Positions 1-9,932 of a DNA stretch of 64,000 nt are shown here, piece by piece; positions within the stretch are counted from its first letter, which is position 1, and every line of letters starts with the position of its first letter. The notes under the pieces are model-generated. The model made no database searches, had not been told where the DNA came from, and saw only the letters and a program-made list of their open reading frames with translations. The position numbers and the translations under genes were made by a program. The stretch lies in the NCBI RefSeq assembly GCF_003597395.2, contig NC_133776.1:33467885-33531884 (forward strand), given 5' to 3'. The DNA is from Chelonoidis abingdonii. Lineage: Eukaryota; Chordata; Testudines; Testudinidae.

Positions 1-368
1 CTGGGTTTTATGAATGCTGATATCTGTAGTTAGTGAGGTATGGAGCAAAGAAAGAACAGCTATTTCCCACAATTTAGATATTAAACTGATCTTGAAGTTA
101 CAGTACTTGGAACCTATTTGACACTTTCAATGGAGCAGATTTAATCTGAAAGTCATTCGTAGAAAATAAATACTGAATATTTCCTGAGTACCACTTTTGA
201 TGATGATGATGATTGTACTGGAAATGTTATGGTTAATGATGCAAAAACAGTACATGGTGTTTAAATTTAAAAGCTAGAAATCCAAAGCCAAGCTAAATGC
301 AGATTCTAACATTGTAAGGAAAGAAAAATGTTGCTGTAACTTTAATGTGTAACTGTGTTGTCTTTTAG

Positions 369-474
369 ATATGGCTACAGGACGCCCATGGTTGAACCAG
401 GGGTCACTTTTAAATTCAGCTCATTCAGTTTCAACTTTAGAAACAGCTGGTGGTACCTCTATTTCTAAATCAAG
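369..474 (+). CDS. Penultimate coding exon of an unidentified host gene
   Basis: The exon is preceded by a pyrimidine-rich tract ending in TTTTAG and followed by GTAACT, both good splice signals. It is open only in the phase that carries into the exon at 2642: two bases complete an upstream codon, then 34 codons, then two bases left over. The visible peptide begins MATGRPWLNQ and ends GTSISKS. It is polar and serine/threonine-rich with no domain I recognise, so it looks like a disordered C-terminal region. The first ATG is internal, not a start, since the exon is entered in mid-codon. The earlier exons lie left of the window. The intron that follows is about 2.2 kb and contains a MITE interrupted by a hAT element. 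Gene identity is unknown. Confidence 0.7.
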
Positions 475-639
475 GTAACTAGAGAGTGATGTTTCTATTT
501 CAAACAATGAAAGACAGTTTCCTGTGATACTCATATTGAGAGAGTGCAAAATTCACCCTGATGCATCACTTATCCTTTCACAATAGTGTGTTATAGCACA
601 GGAATGAATTTCACCCCAACTAAACATAAAGGACACCAT

Positions 640-1745
640 GGCCTGGACTATGCTAAAAAGTTAGGTCGATCCAGCTGCATTTCTCAGGCATGTGAAAAAT
701 CCATACCCCTGAGTGACATAGTTAAGCTGAACTAACCCCCAGTACAGACAGCACTAGGTTGACCAAAGAATTCTGTCGACTGAGCTACCGTCTCTAGGGA
801 AGGTGCATTTCCTCTGACTGACAGCAAAACCCATCCTGTTAGTGTAGGTAATGTCTACTCCAGTCGTCTCCAACCGTTTATGCACAAGATCCCTTTTTTA
901 ATTTAAGTGCAACCGAGGATCTACCCTGCCCCACTCACTCCATCCCCCCTCCATCTGTCACTCGCTATCTCCCACCCTCACTCACTTGCACTGGGTTGGG
1001 GCAGGACATTGGGGTATGGGCACTAGGCTGGGGCAGAGGGTTCGGATTGGGAGGAGGGGCTCTGGGCTGAGCCTGGGATGGGGTTGGGAGGCAGGAGTGG
1101 GTGAGGGGTGCAAGCTCTGGGAGGGAGTTTGGTTGCAGGAGGAGGTTCCAGGCTGGGGCAGAGTGTTGGGGTGCAGGAGGAGGTATGAGGTGGTGGCTCA
1201 GGGCTGGCTCCAGGAGGGAGCTCAGGGCTGGGGTGCGGGCTCCCGCCAGGCAGCACTTAGCTCAAGCGGCTCCCTGTCAGTGGCACAGCAGGGCTAAGGC
1301 AAGCTCCCTGCCTGCTCTGGCCCCACATGGCTCCTGGAAACGGCCATCACACCCTTGCGGCCCTTGGGGACGGGGGCACATGGCTCTGCGTGCTGCCCCT
1401 CTCTGCAGACACCGCCCCCACAGCTCCCATTGTCTGAAGTTCCCCATTCCCAGCCTATGGGAGCTGTAGGAGCAGTACTTGTAGGCAGGAGCAGCACACA
1501 AGAGACCCTTTCTTCCACCTCTGCCTCAGGGGCATGCTGTCCACTTCTGGGAGCGGGGTGGGGCCAGGGCAGGCAGGGAGCCTGCCTTAGCCCTGCTGCG
1601 CCGCCAGATTTTTAGCAGCCAGAGATCGCGATGGATTGTCAGAGATTCCAGGATCGACCAGTTGATCACAATCTACCAGTTGGTGACCACTGGTCTACAC
1701 TGAAGGACTACAGAGGCACCACTGTAGCATTTCAAATGTACACAA
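640..1745. mobile_element. Harbinger-type MITE, split by a hAT insertion
   Basis: The left part (640-860) starts GGCCTGGACTATGCTAAAAA and contains the AAAAATCCATACCCCTGAGTGACAT hairpin region typical of turtle TTA-type MITEs; the same layout recurs at 11483-11755. The right part (1693-1745) continues GTCTACACTGAAGGACTACA after the hAT ends. The two halves would be contiguous if the hAT at 861-1692 and one target copy were removed. It is noncoding and was presumably mobilised by Harbinger transposase. Outer ends are diverged and approximate. Confidence 0.6.
853..1700. mobile_element. Non-autonomous hAT element with target duplication
   Basis: The element body is 861-1692. It begins CAGTCGTCTCCAACC and ends GGTGACCACTG, imperfect terminal inverted repeats of the CAGTGGTC type. 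Flanks GTCTACTC (853-860) and GTCTACAC (1693-1700) are an 8-bp target duplication with one mismatch, the hAT hallmark. The interior is G-rich on the + strand, with repeated units like GGCTGGGGCAGAG and GGTGCAGGAGGAGG, followed by a mixed unique segment. Open frames inside are compositional and not credible genes. A related interior occurs at 52300-52824. Confidence 0.7.
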
Positions 1746-1837
1746 AGTAGTTTCTATGATGACTGATTTTTGGAACATTCTAACTTTCTGATAAAGGCTG
1801 CTTTCCACAGATAATTTCTGATTTGTAGCCTCTGCCC

Positions 1838-1878
1838 GGGGGGGGGGGGGAGAGAGAGAGAGAGAGTGTGTGTGTGTA
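1838..1878. repeat. Compound simple repeat: G-run, (GA)n, (TG)n
   Basis: Thirteen G residues are followed by a GA tract and a TG tract, inside the intron of the left gene. Confidence 0.9.
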
Positions 1879-2641
1879 CATTTGAGGTTAATTGGACAAA
1901 CTGTGTTTGTATAGGAGACTTGAAAAGTGGTGTGTCTTCACCTTTTAGAAAGATCTAAAATAGTTTGTTCATAATTCAGAACCCTTTGTGAACAATTCAA
2001 AGTTTTTTTTATATACATTATTTATTGTGAGGAGTAGGATGAGACCTTTTTTTTATTTCATTTTTACCCAAGTTGGAGCCTTGAGGATTTTAGTTGAAAT
2101 TTTTGGTGTCTGTACATGTTATTTCCTTGATGGTCCTGGCAAAAGTTATAAGATCCACACTGCCTAATCCTTGCTTTAATTTTTAAATTTCTTGGTTGTG
2201 AATTGGCTTTAAAATACAAATTGATCAGAAGACCTAAATGTTTATCATCGTGTAATTGGGTAGAAATCCTGTTTTTTCTGGCCCCTAGAGTTCCCAACAA
2301 GTTCCTGCTCATGGCAGTTCACCTGTCAATGCACACACACTACAGCATAGACAAGGCAATGGGAGAATCATTCCCTTTTGATTCCGTCTCTTAGCTTCAA
2401 GAGCTTCCCTAGCTGGGACAAGAGAAATTGGCAAACCGCCTATTGATCCTTGCATTTCTTTTGCTTTTCTGCACTCCTGATCCCTTCCCCAAATACTGGA
2501 TTCATTTTAAATTAAAATGTTCAAGGTGGTCCCTTATTGTTAGCTTCTTTTTTTAAATAAAAACAAGAAGCCACAAGAAGCTCTCAAACATAATGAGAAA
2601 TTCTCTCGAGTTATAGGATGACTTTTCTGTTCTTTTGATAG

Positions 2642-2822
2642 TGGAAATCCAGGATTGTGTCTAGATGCTGAAGTGGCCTTAGCAACTGGGCAGTTCCTTG
2701 CCCCTGGTAGTCAACAGTCCAGCAGTGCAACATCACGTTATTCGGAGTCACGAGGAGAAACCCCATGCTCATTCAATGATGAAGATGATGACGACGATGA
2801 CGATTCCTCTTCCCCAGAATGA
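2642..2822 (+). CDS. Terminal coding exon of the same unidentified host gene, acidic C-terminus
   Basis: The acceptor is TTTTGATAG, the split codon AG|T (Ser) joins the exon at 369-474 in frame, and the frame runs 60 codons to a TGA at 2820-2822. The peptide contains LDAEVALATGQFLAPG, then a serine-rich stretch, and ends with a run of seven aspartates followed by SSSPE. No catalytic or structural domain is visible; acidic Ser-rich tails like this are common in ubiquitin-system and signalling proteins, but that is not enough to assign a function. The Asp run is encoded by mixed GAT/GAC codons, which argues for protein-level selection rather than a fresh triplet expansion. The gene continues to the left outside the window. 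Confidence 0.7.
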
Positions 2823-3259
2823 AGACAGCAGAAAATAGAATATACAAGATGCTGCTTTTATGTGTTTTTAGTATGAGCTCCTGGTTTTCATTATGTAACT
2901 TCAGTTTCTTGCCTTTGTTTGCACTGTGTTCAGTTAAACTAAATGGAAACTTGCACGCATACACACACAAGAAGCACCCAAAGTTAAGAGACAGATTGAA
3001 AACTTTTTATAACTGAACACAGCGTGGTATACTGCCACAGAGCAAACAGAGTGTTTCAACTGCAACCAAGGAAAAAGCAAAATCCCTGAAGATATAGCAG
3101 ACTAATTCTTAAGTGCGCATGTTTATTTTTCATAACTTGGGACATTGCTTCTCCAGTTTCTCTCTTCCCCCTCATTTATCCCACTCAGAATGGAGATGAC
3201 TATAGTGTTGACCAACAGATGCTGATTCTTACATTGTCTTCAGGCTTTGCTACCTTTTT

Positions 3260-3281
3260 AAAAAAAAAAAAAAAAAAAAAA
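3260..3281. repeat. Poly(A) tract
   Basis: About 22 consecutive A in the presumed 3' UTR of the left gene. There is no recognisable retroposon body in front of it. Confidence 0.9.
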
Positions 3282-5155
3282 GCTAAAAGAGAGAGTTTTA
3301 AATATCTTATGTATTAAAACCATTATGGAGAGGAGCTATTGCTTTGTTCTGTTCAACTTGCTGTACAGAAGAGTCTCTTAAAGTAATATAAAATGCAAGT
3401 GGCGAAATTAATCTTGAACTAGATGAAATCCATTTTAGATATTTTAAAGAATGAACTTAGTATATTTCTGTTGAAGCGTTCATATTTTTCCATTATTTTA
3501 TTCCATTGATATTGTGAGCCTAATTTATTATAAATAACCGATTAGCCATTACATAGAGTCAGGATAAAAATGGTGGTATTCTCTACACCAACACTAATTT
3601 TTTTAAAGAAAAAAATATTAGTGAAGAAAATAGTGTTAATAAGTTGTCTGATAGTTTAAAAATAAATTCTCCCTTGAATACACAGACCTTAACCTACTCT
3701 AGAAAATCAAATGGAATATAATAGCAAAAGAGTTTCTTTCTATAGTAAGGACTTCATACATTTTCAGGCAGTGTTTCAATTTTCAAGGGACAGTCACAAA
3801 ATATTATTTTAGGAACTAATAACTTTTTAATTTAAGATTCTTGTGAAAATCTGACTTTTCACTATTTATGCAGTTTTGACTTTTTCCATTTCACTCAGTT
3901 AAGATAATGAAAACAGACTAATCAAATTAACGTTTTTTAGTTAATTCCATTTTCCAACTGTTCTGCACTAACCGACACCATGCTGGCACTGCAGGGGAAC
4001 ATTTAACTCCAAACAACTGTTTTCACAGGATTTTTTTTTTAAAGGAAAAATGGAATCTGATTTTTATGCTCTGTCAAGTTAGCAAAAATAATTCTCACAC
4101 TTCAGAAGTAGACATTGGGATAGTAGTAATTTTGTTTTAATATCACCCAAAGGATTTTCACAATCATGTCAACCCAAAATGTTAGTAAACTGGACCTCTT
4201 TAGTGAATAAATTGCACTTCTGTTTACTGAAGGTCACATTAATGGAAAATATTTATTTGCAGTTTTGGAAGAGGTAAATGTCTAAACTACTGGATTATGT
4301 ATTTGACTCCATTGTGACCAAAGATGCTGTTAAATATGTTGAGTCACAGCGAAGTTACTGCATTTAGTGAAATATAACAACAAATCATACCAGTACAATG
4401 GTTAAATATAGGGGGGAAAAATTGTTTAAAAATGTGTTTAAAGGGCTGAATTAGGCTCCCAAAATCTGAGTTGAGTCCAGTTCTACATTTAGCATCACAA
4501 CTTGGTGCCTAGAATGTCTCTGAACAGATAATTTTTAAACATTCAACACTTTCTTTAGTATCAAAGCAGAACAGGTTGACCTGAAATGTTTTGATATGCA
4601 AGTTTAAACTAATCCCAGTTTTTACTCCTTTCAATATGCTAAACCTAATTAAGAGTGAATAATGAAATGATAAATTGAAATAATTCCTTTTTTATCTTCA
4701 TAGTCATGTAAATATTTTAGGTATTTCTAAATACCCATATTAGACCATAATGACTAGGGCTGTTATTTAGTTAGGAGTTTACAAATTGCCTGCATCCCTA
4801 TTGAAGATTTGTTGTAGTCTGTTATGTTTACACACATTTGGAGGAGAGATGGCTAGCAAAGTTACAAGGAAAATTTTCTTTTATACTTATCAGGCTAACT
4901 GCCAATCTAGACAAGACTGGTGGGATATCCCATGAACATAGGTCACAGAAACAGTTGGGCAGTCATGTCCTCTGTCTTGACTCATGTTAATAATCTGTTC
5001 TCAGATTATTACTACAGTAACTACCACTTGAACTGGAAATGGCACTGTAAATGTTAGGTCAGTAATATCTGATGGGGGCAGGTTATTTCAGTGGTGTCTC
5101 TTAGCTTGGAGACAATCCCTTTGGAAATTGGTTTCTCTGTTTATGAAACTACTTT

Positions 5156-5177
5156 AAAAAAAAAAAAAAAAAAAAAA
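5156..5177. repeat. Poly(A) tract
   Basis: About 22 consecutive A; no identified retroposon body precedes it. Confidence 0.9.
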
Positions 5178-5617
5178 GTCAGTGTGTTATCCAGGATCCA
5201 CCCCATCATACCATCCACCAAACATTGTTGCAGGCCTTGGGAAACCAGAAAACCCATAAGTACCACTTTGAACACTAGCTCAAAGAGAAGCAGTACTAAT
5301 TTTGCTTTAATGACAAAAAATTTTCTTTTCCAGGAGCTTGGCATGCTTGCTCCAGTTGAAGTCCATAGCAAAACTCCCATTAAAAGTACACTGCACTACT
5401 GCTTGCTTTTTGGCAAGTACCATGGCATAGCATCACCAGCCTCTCTGCTGTATTTCAATACCAGAAAGTATGTAGCTTTATTAACTGGTCAGCTTCACAA
5501 ATTGATCTCCCACCTGCTGAAAATAGTTAAATCATACAAAGGCCAAAACATAAAACCAGTTTTGGGACTTCAAAAGGAAGTTGCTTGAGATCCGATGTTG
5601 CAAGTTCCAGTCCAGAG

Positions 5618-5740
5618 GGAATTTTAACACAGGCAGTTGTGGTCTTATGGTTACATTAAAGTCTGGGAACTGGTCCTCATCCAGATGGAGAGTCACTGTG
5701 AGAACTCAGGCAAGTCACTTGACCTCCTTTTTATCTGATG
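5618..5740 (+). repeat. Degenerate MIR-like SINE fragment
   Basis: Contains GGTCTTATGGTTA near its start and CTCAGGCAAGTCACTTGACC, which corresponds to the core-SINE/MIR motif of the CTTGGGCAAGTCACTTAACC type. It is old and diverged. Confidence 0.5.
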
Positions 5741-6942
5741 AGGCGTGCTGCAAAATTGCAGGACTGCACCAAAAACTGATGGTGCATCTCAATTATAAGG
5801 AAACTTCAAATTGTGGAGCACCCCACAACTTCCATTGAGTCAATAGGAGCAATGGGTGTTCAGTCCCTTCAAAAGGCCCTTTTAGCTCTGAGTGGCCCCA
5901 GGAGCCATTACCACAGTAATGTGATCATTAACAGCTTGACTGGTTCTCTCATCTTCTGTTCAGTTGCCATATTGTGTGATACAGCTAATATGTCCATTGT
6001 TATCTGGTGATAGGTAGCAATTAAACTTTAAGCATAAAGAAAATTGTGATATGAACATTTGAAAAGTGACCTAGTGGTTGAGAGTGCTTTTTTGTTATGG
6101 TTTTTGTACTGCTATTCTGGTTTATTTAAATGTTTATTTATTGGGTATGATTTACTGAAATTATTTGAGGAAGTACATGAAGTAATTAGCTGTGACCAAT
6201 ATAATTGTGTGTATACATTTTAAATCTATTGCAGTAAACATTTTTATATATTAAACATCTTATTTTAGGGATTGGGGGCTTTTTTAAATTTAGAGGAAGG
6301 GTCAATAAAACCTGCTAGACTGTACCACAAATATCCCAAAAATGTGTGCATTTCCAGGAGGAGGATGGAGGGTATTTCTACTGTGTGAAAGTTAGCTCTA
6401 ACGTTTACTGAATCTGGCCATTAATGATTACACTACAGTTGTGCCAGATTTTTCATTTCTACAGGCCAAATGTTGGTTCTACTGAAGTCAGTGGCAAAAT
6501 TAATCTACTCTAAGGTCTCATCTGTATGAGAATTATTCCAGTTTACCTGAAGGTGTGCTTTTAAACTCACTTACTGAAACCAAAATAAAAATATCCACAG
6601 AGGAGTTTGCACTGGTTTAAGAGTGGCTTATTCTGATATAGGTTGCAGAGATTCCTAATAGACTTAAACTGAACTGCAACAAGGCTGCTTTAAACCATAC
6701 AAAGTTTGCATCAGTTTAACTAAAGCAGTTCAAAATCAGACCTTTATGGCATGTCTACACGTACAACGCTGCAGTGATGCCACTGCAGCGCATCTGGTGA
6801 AGACACTCTATGCCGATGGGTGAGAGCACTCCCATCAGCATAATAAAACCACCTCTGAGTGGCAGCAGCTATGTCAGTAGGAGAGCTTCTGTCCATACTG
6901 ATGCTTATGTTGGTGTAACTTATGTCGCTTGGGGGTGGCTCA

Positions 6943-7239
6943 GGGTACATCTACACTACACACCACATCAGCAAGTAGCGATCAATCTATCGCGTATAGT
7001 GTAGATGCAATAAATCGATCCCCAGTCGCTCTCCCATCAACTGCTGAATTCCAGCAATGTGAGAGGTGGAAGCAAAGTCAACGGGGGAGCCGTAGCCGTC
7101 GATCCAGCGCCGCGAGGACGCGAAGTAAGTAATTCGATCTAAGATAAGTCAACTTCAGCTACGCTGTTCTCATCGCTGAAGTTGTGTATCTTAGATCGAT
7201 TTCTTCCCCCCCCCCCCCCCCCCCGTAGACCAGGCCTTA
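6943..7239. mobile_element. Inner MITE nested in the outer one
   Basis: Starts GGGTACATCTACACTAC and ends GTAGACCAGGCC followed by TTA. It carries the subterminal TCGATC/GATCGAT motifs also seen in the MITE at 48657-48961, of which it appears to be an opposite-orientation relative. An 19-base C tract (7206-7224) lies near its right end. Confidence 0.6.
7206..7224. repeat. Poly(C) tract inside the inner MITE
   Basis: Nineteen consecutive C close to the right terminus of the nested MITE. Confidence 0.85.
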
Positions 7240-7370
7240 GCCACACACCTCAGCAACATAAATTCTGCCGACATAGGCTGTAGTGTAGACATAGCCTTAG
7301 TTAAACTGGCACAACTTTATTGTATGGAGAAGTTGTTTGCAGGGTTGGTGTCATCATATTAGAAAGATGA

Positions 7371-7481
7371 AGTGGGTGAGGTAGTATCTTTTATTGGACC
7401 ACTTCTGTAGGTGAAGAAGAGCTCTGTGTAGGTCTCTTTCACCAACAACTTGATCCAATAAAAGATATTACTTCACCCACC
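7371..7481. repeat. Short foldback repeat
   Basis: Arms of about 30 bases (7371-7401 and 7451-7481), built on GTGGGTGAGGTAGTATCTTT and its imperfect complement, are separated by about 50 bases. This is a fragment of a widespread reptilian interspersed repeat whose sequence includes TTTTATTGGACCA. Its class is not certain. Confidence 0.6.
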
Positions 7482-8298
7482 TTGCAACGAGGTGTGATAG
7501 AGCCAGAGTTTGATCCTAAATAATCACTGTTCTCAAATAAGTCACCCATAAAAAGCTGTTTTAGGGTAGAATCTATCATTTAAGGACATAGCTGTCAAAT
7601 TATCTTTTTGTTTCCCCTCCACACTACCGTCTTAAACAAAACTAAATGTATTCATTACAATCTAAAAATTAGATAATGGTCATTTGGATACTTAACAGGC
7701 ACTTTAAAACTGAAAATATCCAGAGGCATTTTAAAAATACTTTACTTTTAATTAGTTTAAAAGCCAAATTACCCTGATTTAGAAAAAGTAAAGCAAGTAA
7801 TTGCAGGGTGCATTTAACATAGACTAAACAAACCAAAACAAAAATGAGCTTTCAGTCTTGACCCATGCAGTTGTGCCTTGTTATTACAGATGTCTCTTAA
7901 TTGCATGATCCTAATATACTCTAAATGCTGGGCTATCCAGATACAGTGAGACAGGGCTAGGACTATGTTTGAGCTTATTTAACTTTGTCCCTCTTTTTGA
8001 GATTACTCATCATGATCACAATCTAGAAATGTCACTGTCTTTCAGGTTAAGCTAAGCTTCCTTTAGTCAGAATAAGACTTTGGGGGCAGTTAATGCTCTT
8101 GCAATTGTCCCGTGCCTGGGATGTGATGAAGCCAAAGGCCTGTTGCTGTTATTTATTTAAGAGGAGAGAGCCCCTCACTAGGTGAAGCAACATTCATTAT
8201 GACAGTATTAAAAAGAACTTAAAAACAGTTGTTTAGACCAAATTCCCTTATCTGCATAGTTAATAGACTTTTAAAATTGAAATTACTCTTTAGTAATG
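7482..8298. other. Unannotated AT-rich intergenic sequence
   Basis: I see no credible exon, element end or structured repeat here. Confidence 0.5.
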
Positions 8299-8943
8299 AT
8301 ATTTACTAGGCTGTCATTTAATCGCAGTTAACTCACGTGGTTAGATTATCGTGGTTAGAATGATTAATCGCACTTATAACAATAGACTACTAATTGAAAT
8401 TTATTAAATATTTTTGCAATTTTTTCTGTTTTCAATATTGATTTAAATTACAACACAAGTGCACAGTGCTCATTTTATATTTTGATTATATACACTGTAA
8501 AAATGATAAATAGTATTTTTCAATTCACCTCGTACAAGTACTAAAGTGCAATCTCTTTATCGTGAAAGTGTAACTTACAAATGCAGATTTTTTTTGGTTA
8601 CATTTAGAGCCTACAAGTCCACTCAGTCCTACTTCTTGGTCAGCCAATCACTCAGACAAACAAATCTGTTTATATTTGCAGGAGGTAATGCTGCCCGCTT
8701 CTTATTTACAATGTCACCTGAAAGTGAGAACATATTTACATGCCAAGCATGCTAAATGCTAAACATTTGTATGTCCCTTCATGCTTCGGCCATCATTCTA
8801 GAGGACATGGTTCCATGCTGATGATGCTCATTAACAAAATAATGCATCAATTAAATTTGTGACTATACTCCTTGGGGGGAGAATTGTATGTCTCCTGCTC
8901 TGTTTTACCCACATTCTGTATATATTTCATGTTATAACAGTCT

Positions 8944-9480
8944 CAGATGATGACCCAACACATGTTCATCTTAAGAACTCTTTCGCAGCAGATTTGACAA
9001 AATGCAAAGAAGGTATCGATGTGAGATTTCTAAAAATAGCTACAGCACTGGACCCAAGGTTTAAGAATCTGAGGTGCTGTCCAAGATATGAGAGGGATGA
9101 GGTGTGGCACCTGCTTTTAAAAGTCTTAAAAGAGCAATGCTCTGATGCAGAAACTACAGAATCCAACCACCAAAAAAATCAACTTTCTGTCGGTGGCATC
9201 TGACTCAGATGATGAAAATGAACATGTCGGTCTGCACTGCTCTTGATTGTTATCGAGCAAAACTTGTCAACAGCATGGATGCATGTCCTCTGGAGTGGTG
9301 GTTGAAGCATGAAGGGACACATGAAATTTTAGAGCATCTGGCACATAAATATCTTGCAAAACCAGCTACAAAGTGCCATGCAAATGGCTGTTCTTACTTT
9401 CAGGAGACATCGTAAACAAGAACAGGCAGTATTATCTCCTGCAAATAAATTTGTTTGCCTGAGTGACTGGCTGACCAAGA
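8944..9480 (+). pseudogene. hAT transposase, C-terminal fragment, frameshifted
   Basis: A cut-and-paste transposase of the hAT (Ac/ZBED) superfamily. The frame at 8859-9203 contains LKIATALDPRFKNL, a conserved hAT motif before the dimerisation region. After a frameshift, the frame at 9209-9415 contains CPLEWWLKHEGTHEILEH and HKYLAKPAT, the hATC dimerisation domain. After another shift, the nearby sequence reads SGDIVNKNR, the motif that normally follows. Three frames are needed, so it is a pseudogene; the N-terminal zinc-finger and catalytic region is absent. It lies between the two inverted arms of the element and is partly included in the right arm. Confidence 0.75.
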
Positions 9481-9700
9481 AGTAGGACTGAGTGGACTTG
9501 TAGGCTCTAAAGTTTTACATTGGTTGGGTTTATTTTTTTATGCAGTTATTTTTGTACATAATTCTACATTTGTAAGTTCAACTTTCATGATAGAGATTGC
9601 ACTACAGTACTTATATGAGGTGAATTGAAAAATATTTTGTTTTTACAGTGCAAATATTTGAAATAATAAATATAAAGTAAGCACTGTACACTTTGTATTT

Positions 9701-9812
9701 TGTGTTGTAATCATGCATCCGACGAAGTGGGTATTCACCCACGAAAGCTCATGCTCCAATACGTCTGTTAGTTTATAAGATGCCACAGGACTCTTTGCTG
9801 CTGTGTTGTAAT
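9701..9812 (+). mobile_element. 90-bp retroposon (SINE tail-like) with 11-bp target duplication
   Basis: The insert 9712-9801 (CATGCATCCGACGAAGTGGG...) carries the widespread reptilian motif with a short palindrome GTGGGTATTCACCCAC and GGACTCTTTGCTGCT-type end. It is flanked by direct repeats TGTGTTGTAAT at 9701-9711 and 9802-9812, consistent with target-primed reverse transcription. It lacks a visible RNA polymerase III promoter, so it is probably a truncated retroposon copy. It entered the right arm of the hAT element after that arm formed. Confidence 0.65.
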
Positions 9813-9932
9813 TGAAATTAATATATTTGAAAATGTAGTAAACATCCAAAAATATTTAAAATAAATGGTATTCTATTGTTGCTTAACAGCGCAATTAATT
9901 TTTTAAGCACTTGACAGCCCTAATATTTAGTC

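Larger units (their letters stand above)
475..2641 (+). other. Intron of the left host gene
   Basis: The intron is bounded by GTAACT and TTTTGATAG. It contains a Harbinger-type MITE, a hAT element inserted in that MITE, and a G-run/(GA)n/(TG)n simple repeat. Outside these I see only unannotated AT-rich intronic sequence. Confidence 0.65.
2823..6743 (+). other. 3' UTR and downstream region of the left gene, no further coding sequence seen
   Basis: After the TGA at 2822 the sequence is AT-rich with no credible coding exon. Canonical AATAAA hexamers occur at 3661-3666, 4206-4211 and 6304-6309, so the 3' UTR may be long, but I cannot tell which site is used. A-tracts lie at 3260-3281 and 5156-5177. 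A MIR-like fragment lies near 5618-5740. An open frame of about 165 codons around 5091-5588 runs through the A-tract and shows no domain; I regard it as chance. Confidence 0.5.
6744..7299. mobile_element. Outer Harbinger-type MITE hosting a second MITE
   Basis: The left end TGGCATGTCTACAC and right end GTGTAGACATAGCC are inverted repeats flanked by TTA (6744-6746 and 7297-7299), the 3-bp duplication expected for PIF/Harbinger. The two halves, up to about 6942 and from about 7240, are interrupted by a different MITE. The first half contains hairpin-prone segments such as CACTCCCATCAGC. There are no coding sequences. Confidence 0.65.
8299..9932 (+). mobile_element. Foldback hAT transposon with 8-bp target duplication
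   Basis: The element (8307-9924) begins TAGGCTGTCA and ends TGACAGCCCTA, and is flanked by ATATTTAC (8299-8306) and ATATTTAG (9925-9932), a 7-of-8 target duplication. It encodes a degraded hAT transposase C-terminal region between about 8940 and 9480. The left ~440 bases are an imperfect inverted copy of the right ~440 bases: for example GAGCCTACAAGTCCACTCAG near 8609 has its complement near 9494-9513, and the coding motif for the hAT C-terminus also appears inverted at 8630-8740. A 90-bp retroposon (9712-9801) sits in the right arm. The long arms probably arose when terminal sequence was copied or inverted during aberrant transposition. Confidence 0.75.

Noticed and set aside
2642..2822. Naming the left gene ANKIB1 or another ubiquitin ligase from its acidic Ser-rich tail
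   Set aside because: I could not recall a matching C-terminus with confidence, so no symbol was given.
5091..5588. 165-codon open frame on +
   Set aside because: It runs through a 22-base A-tract giving a lysine run, has no domain, and lies in the presumed 3' flank of the left gene.
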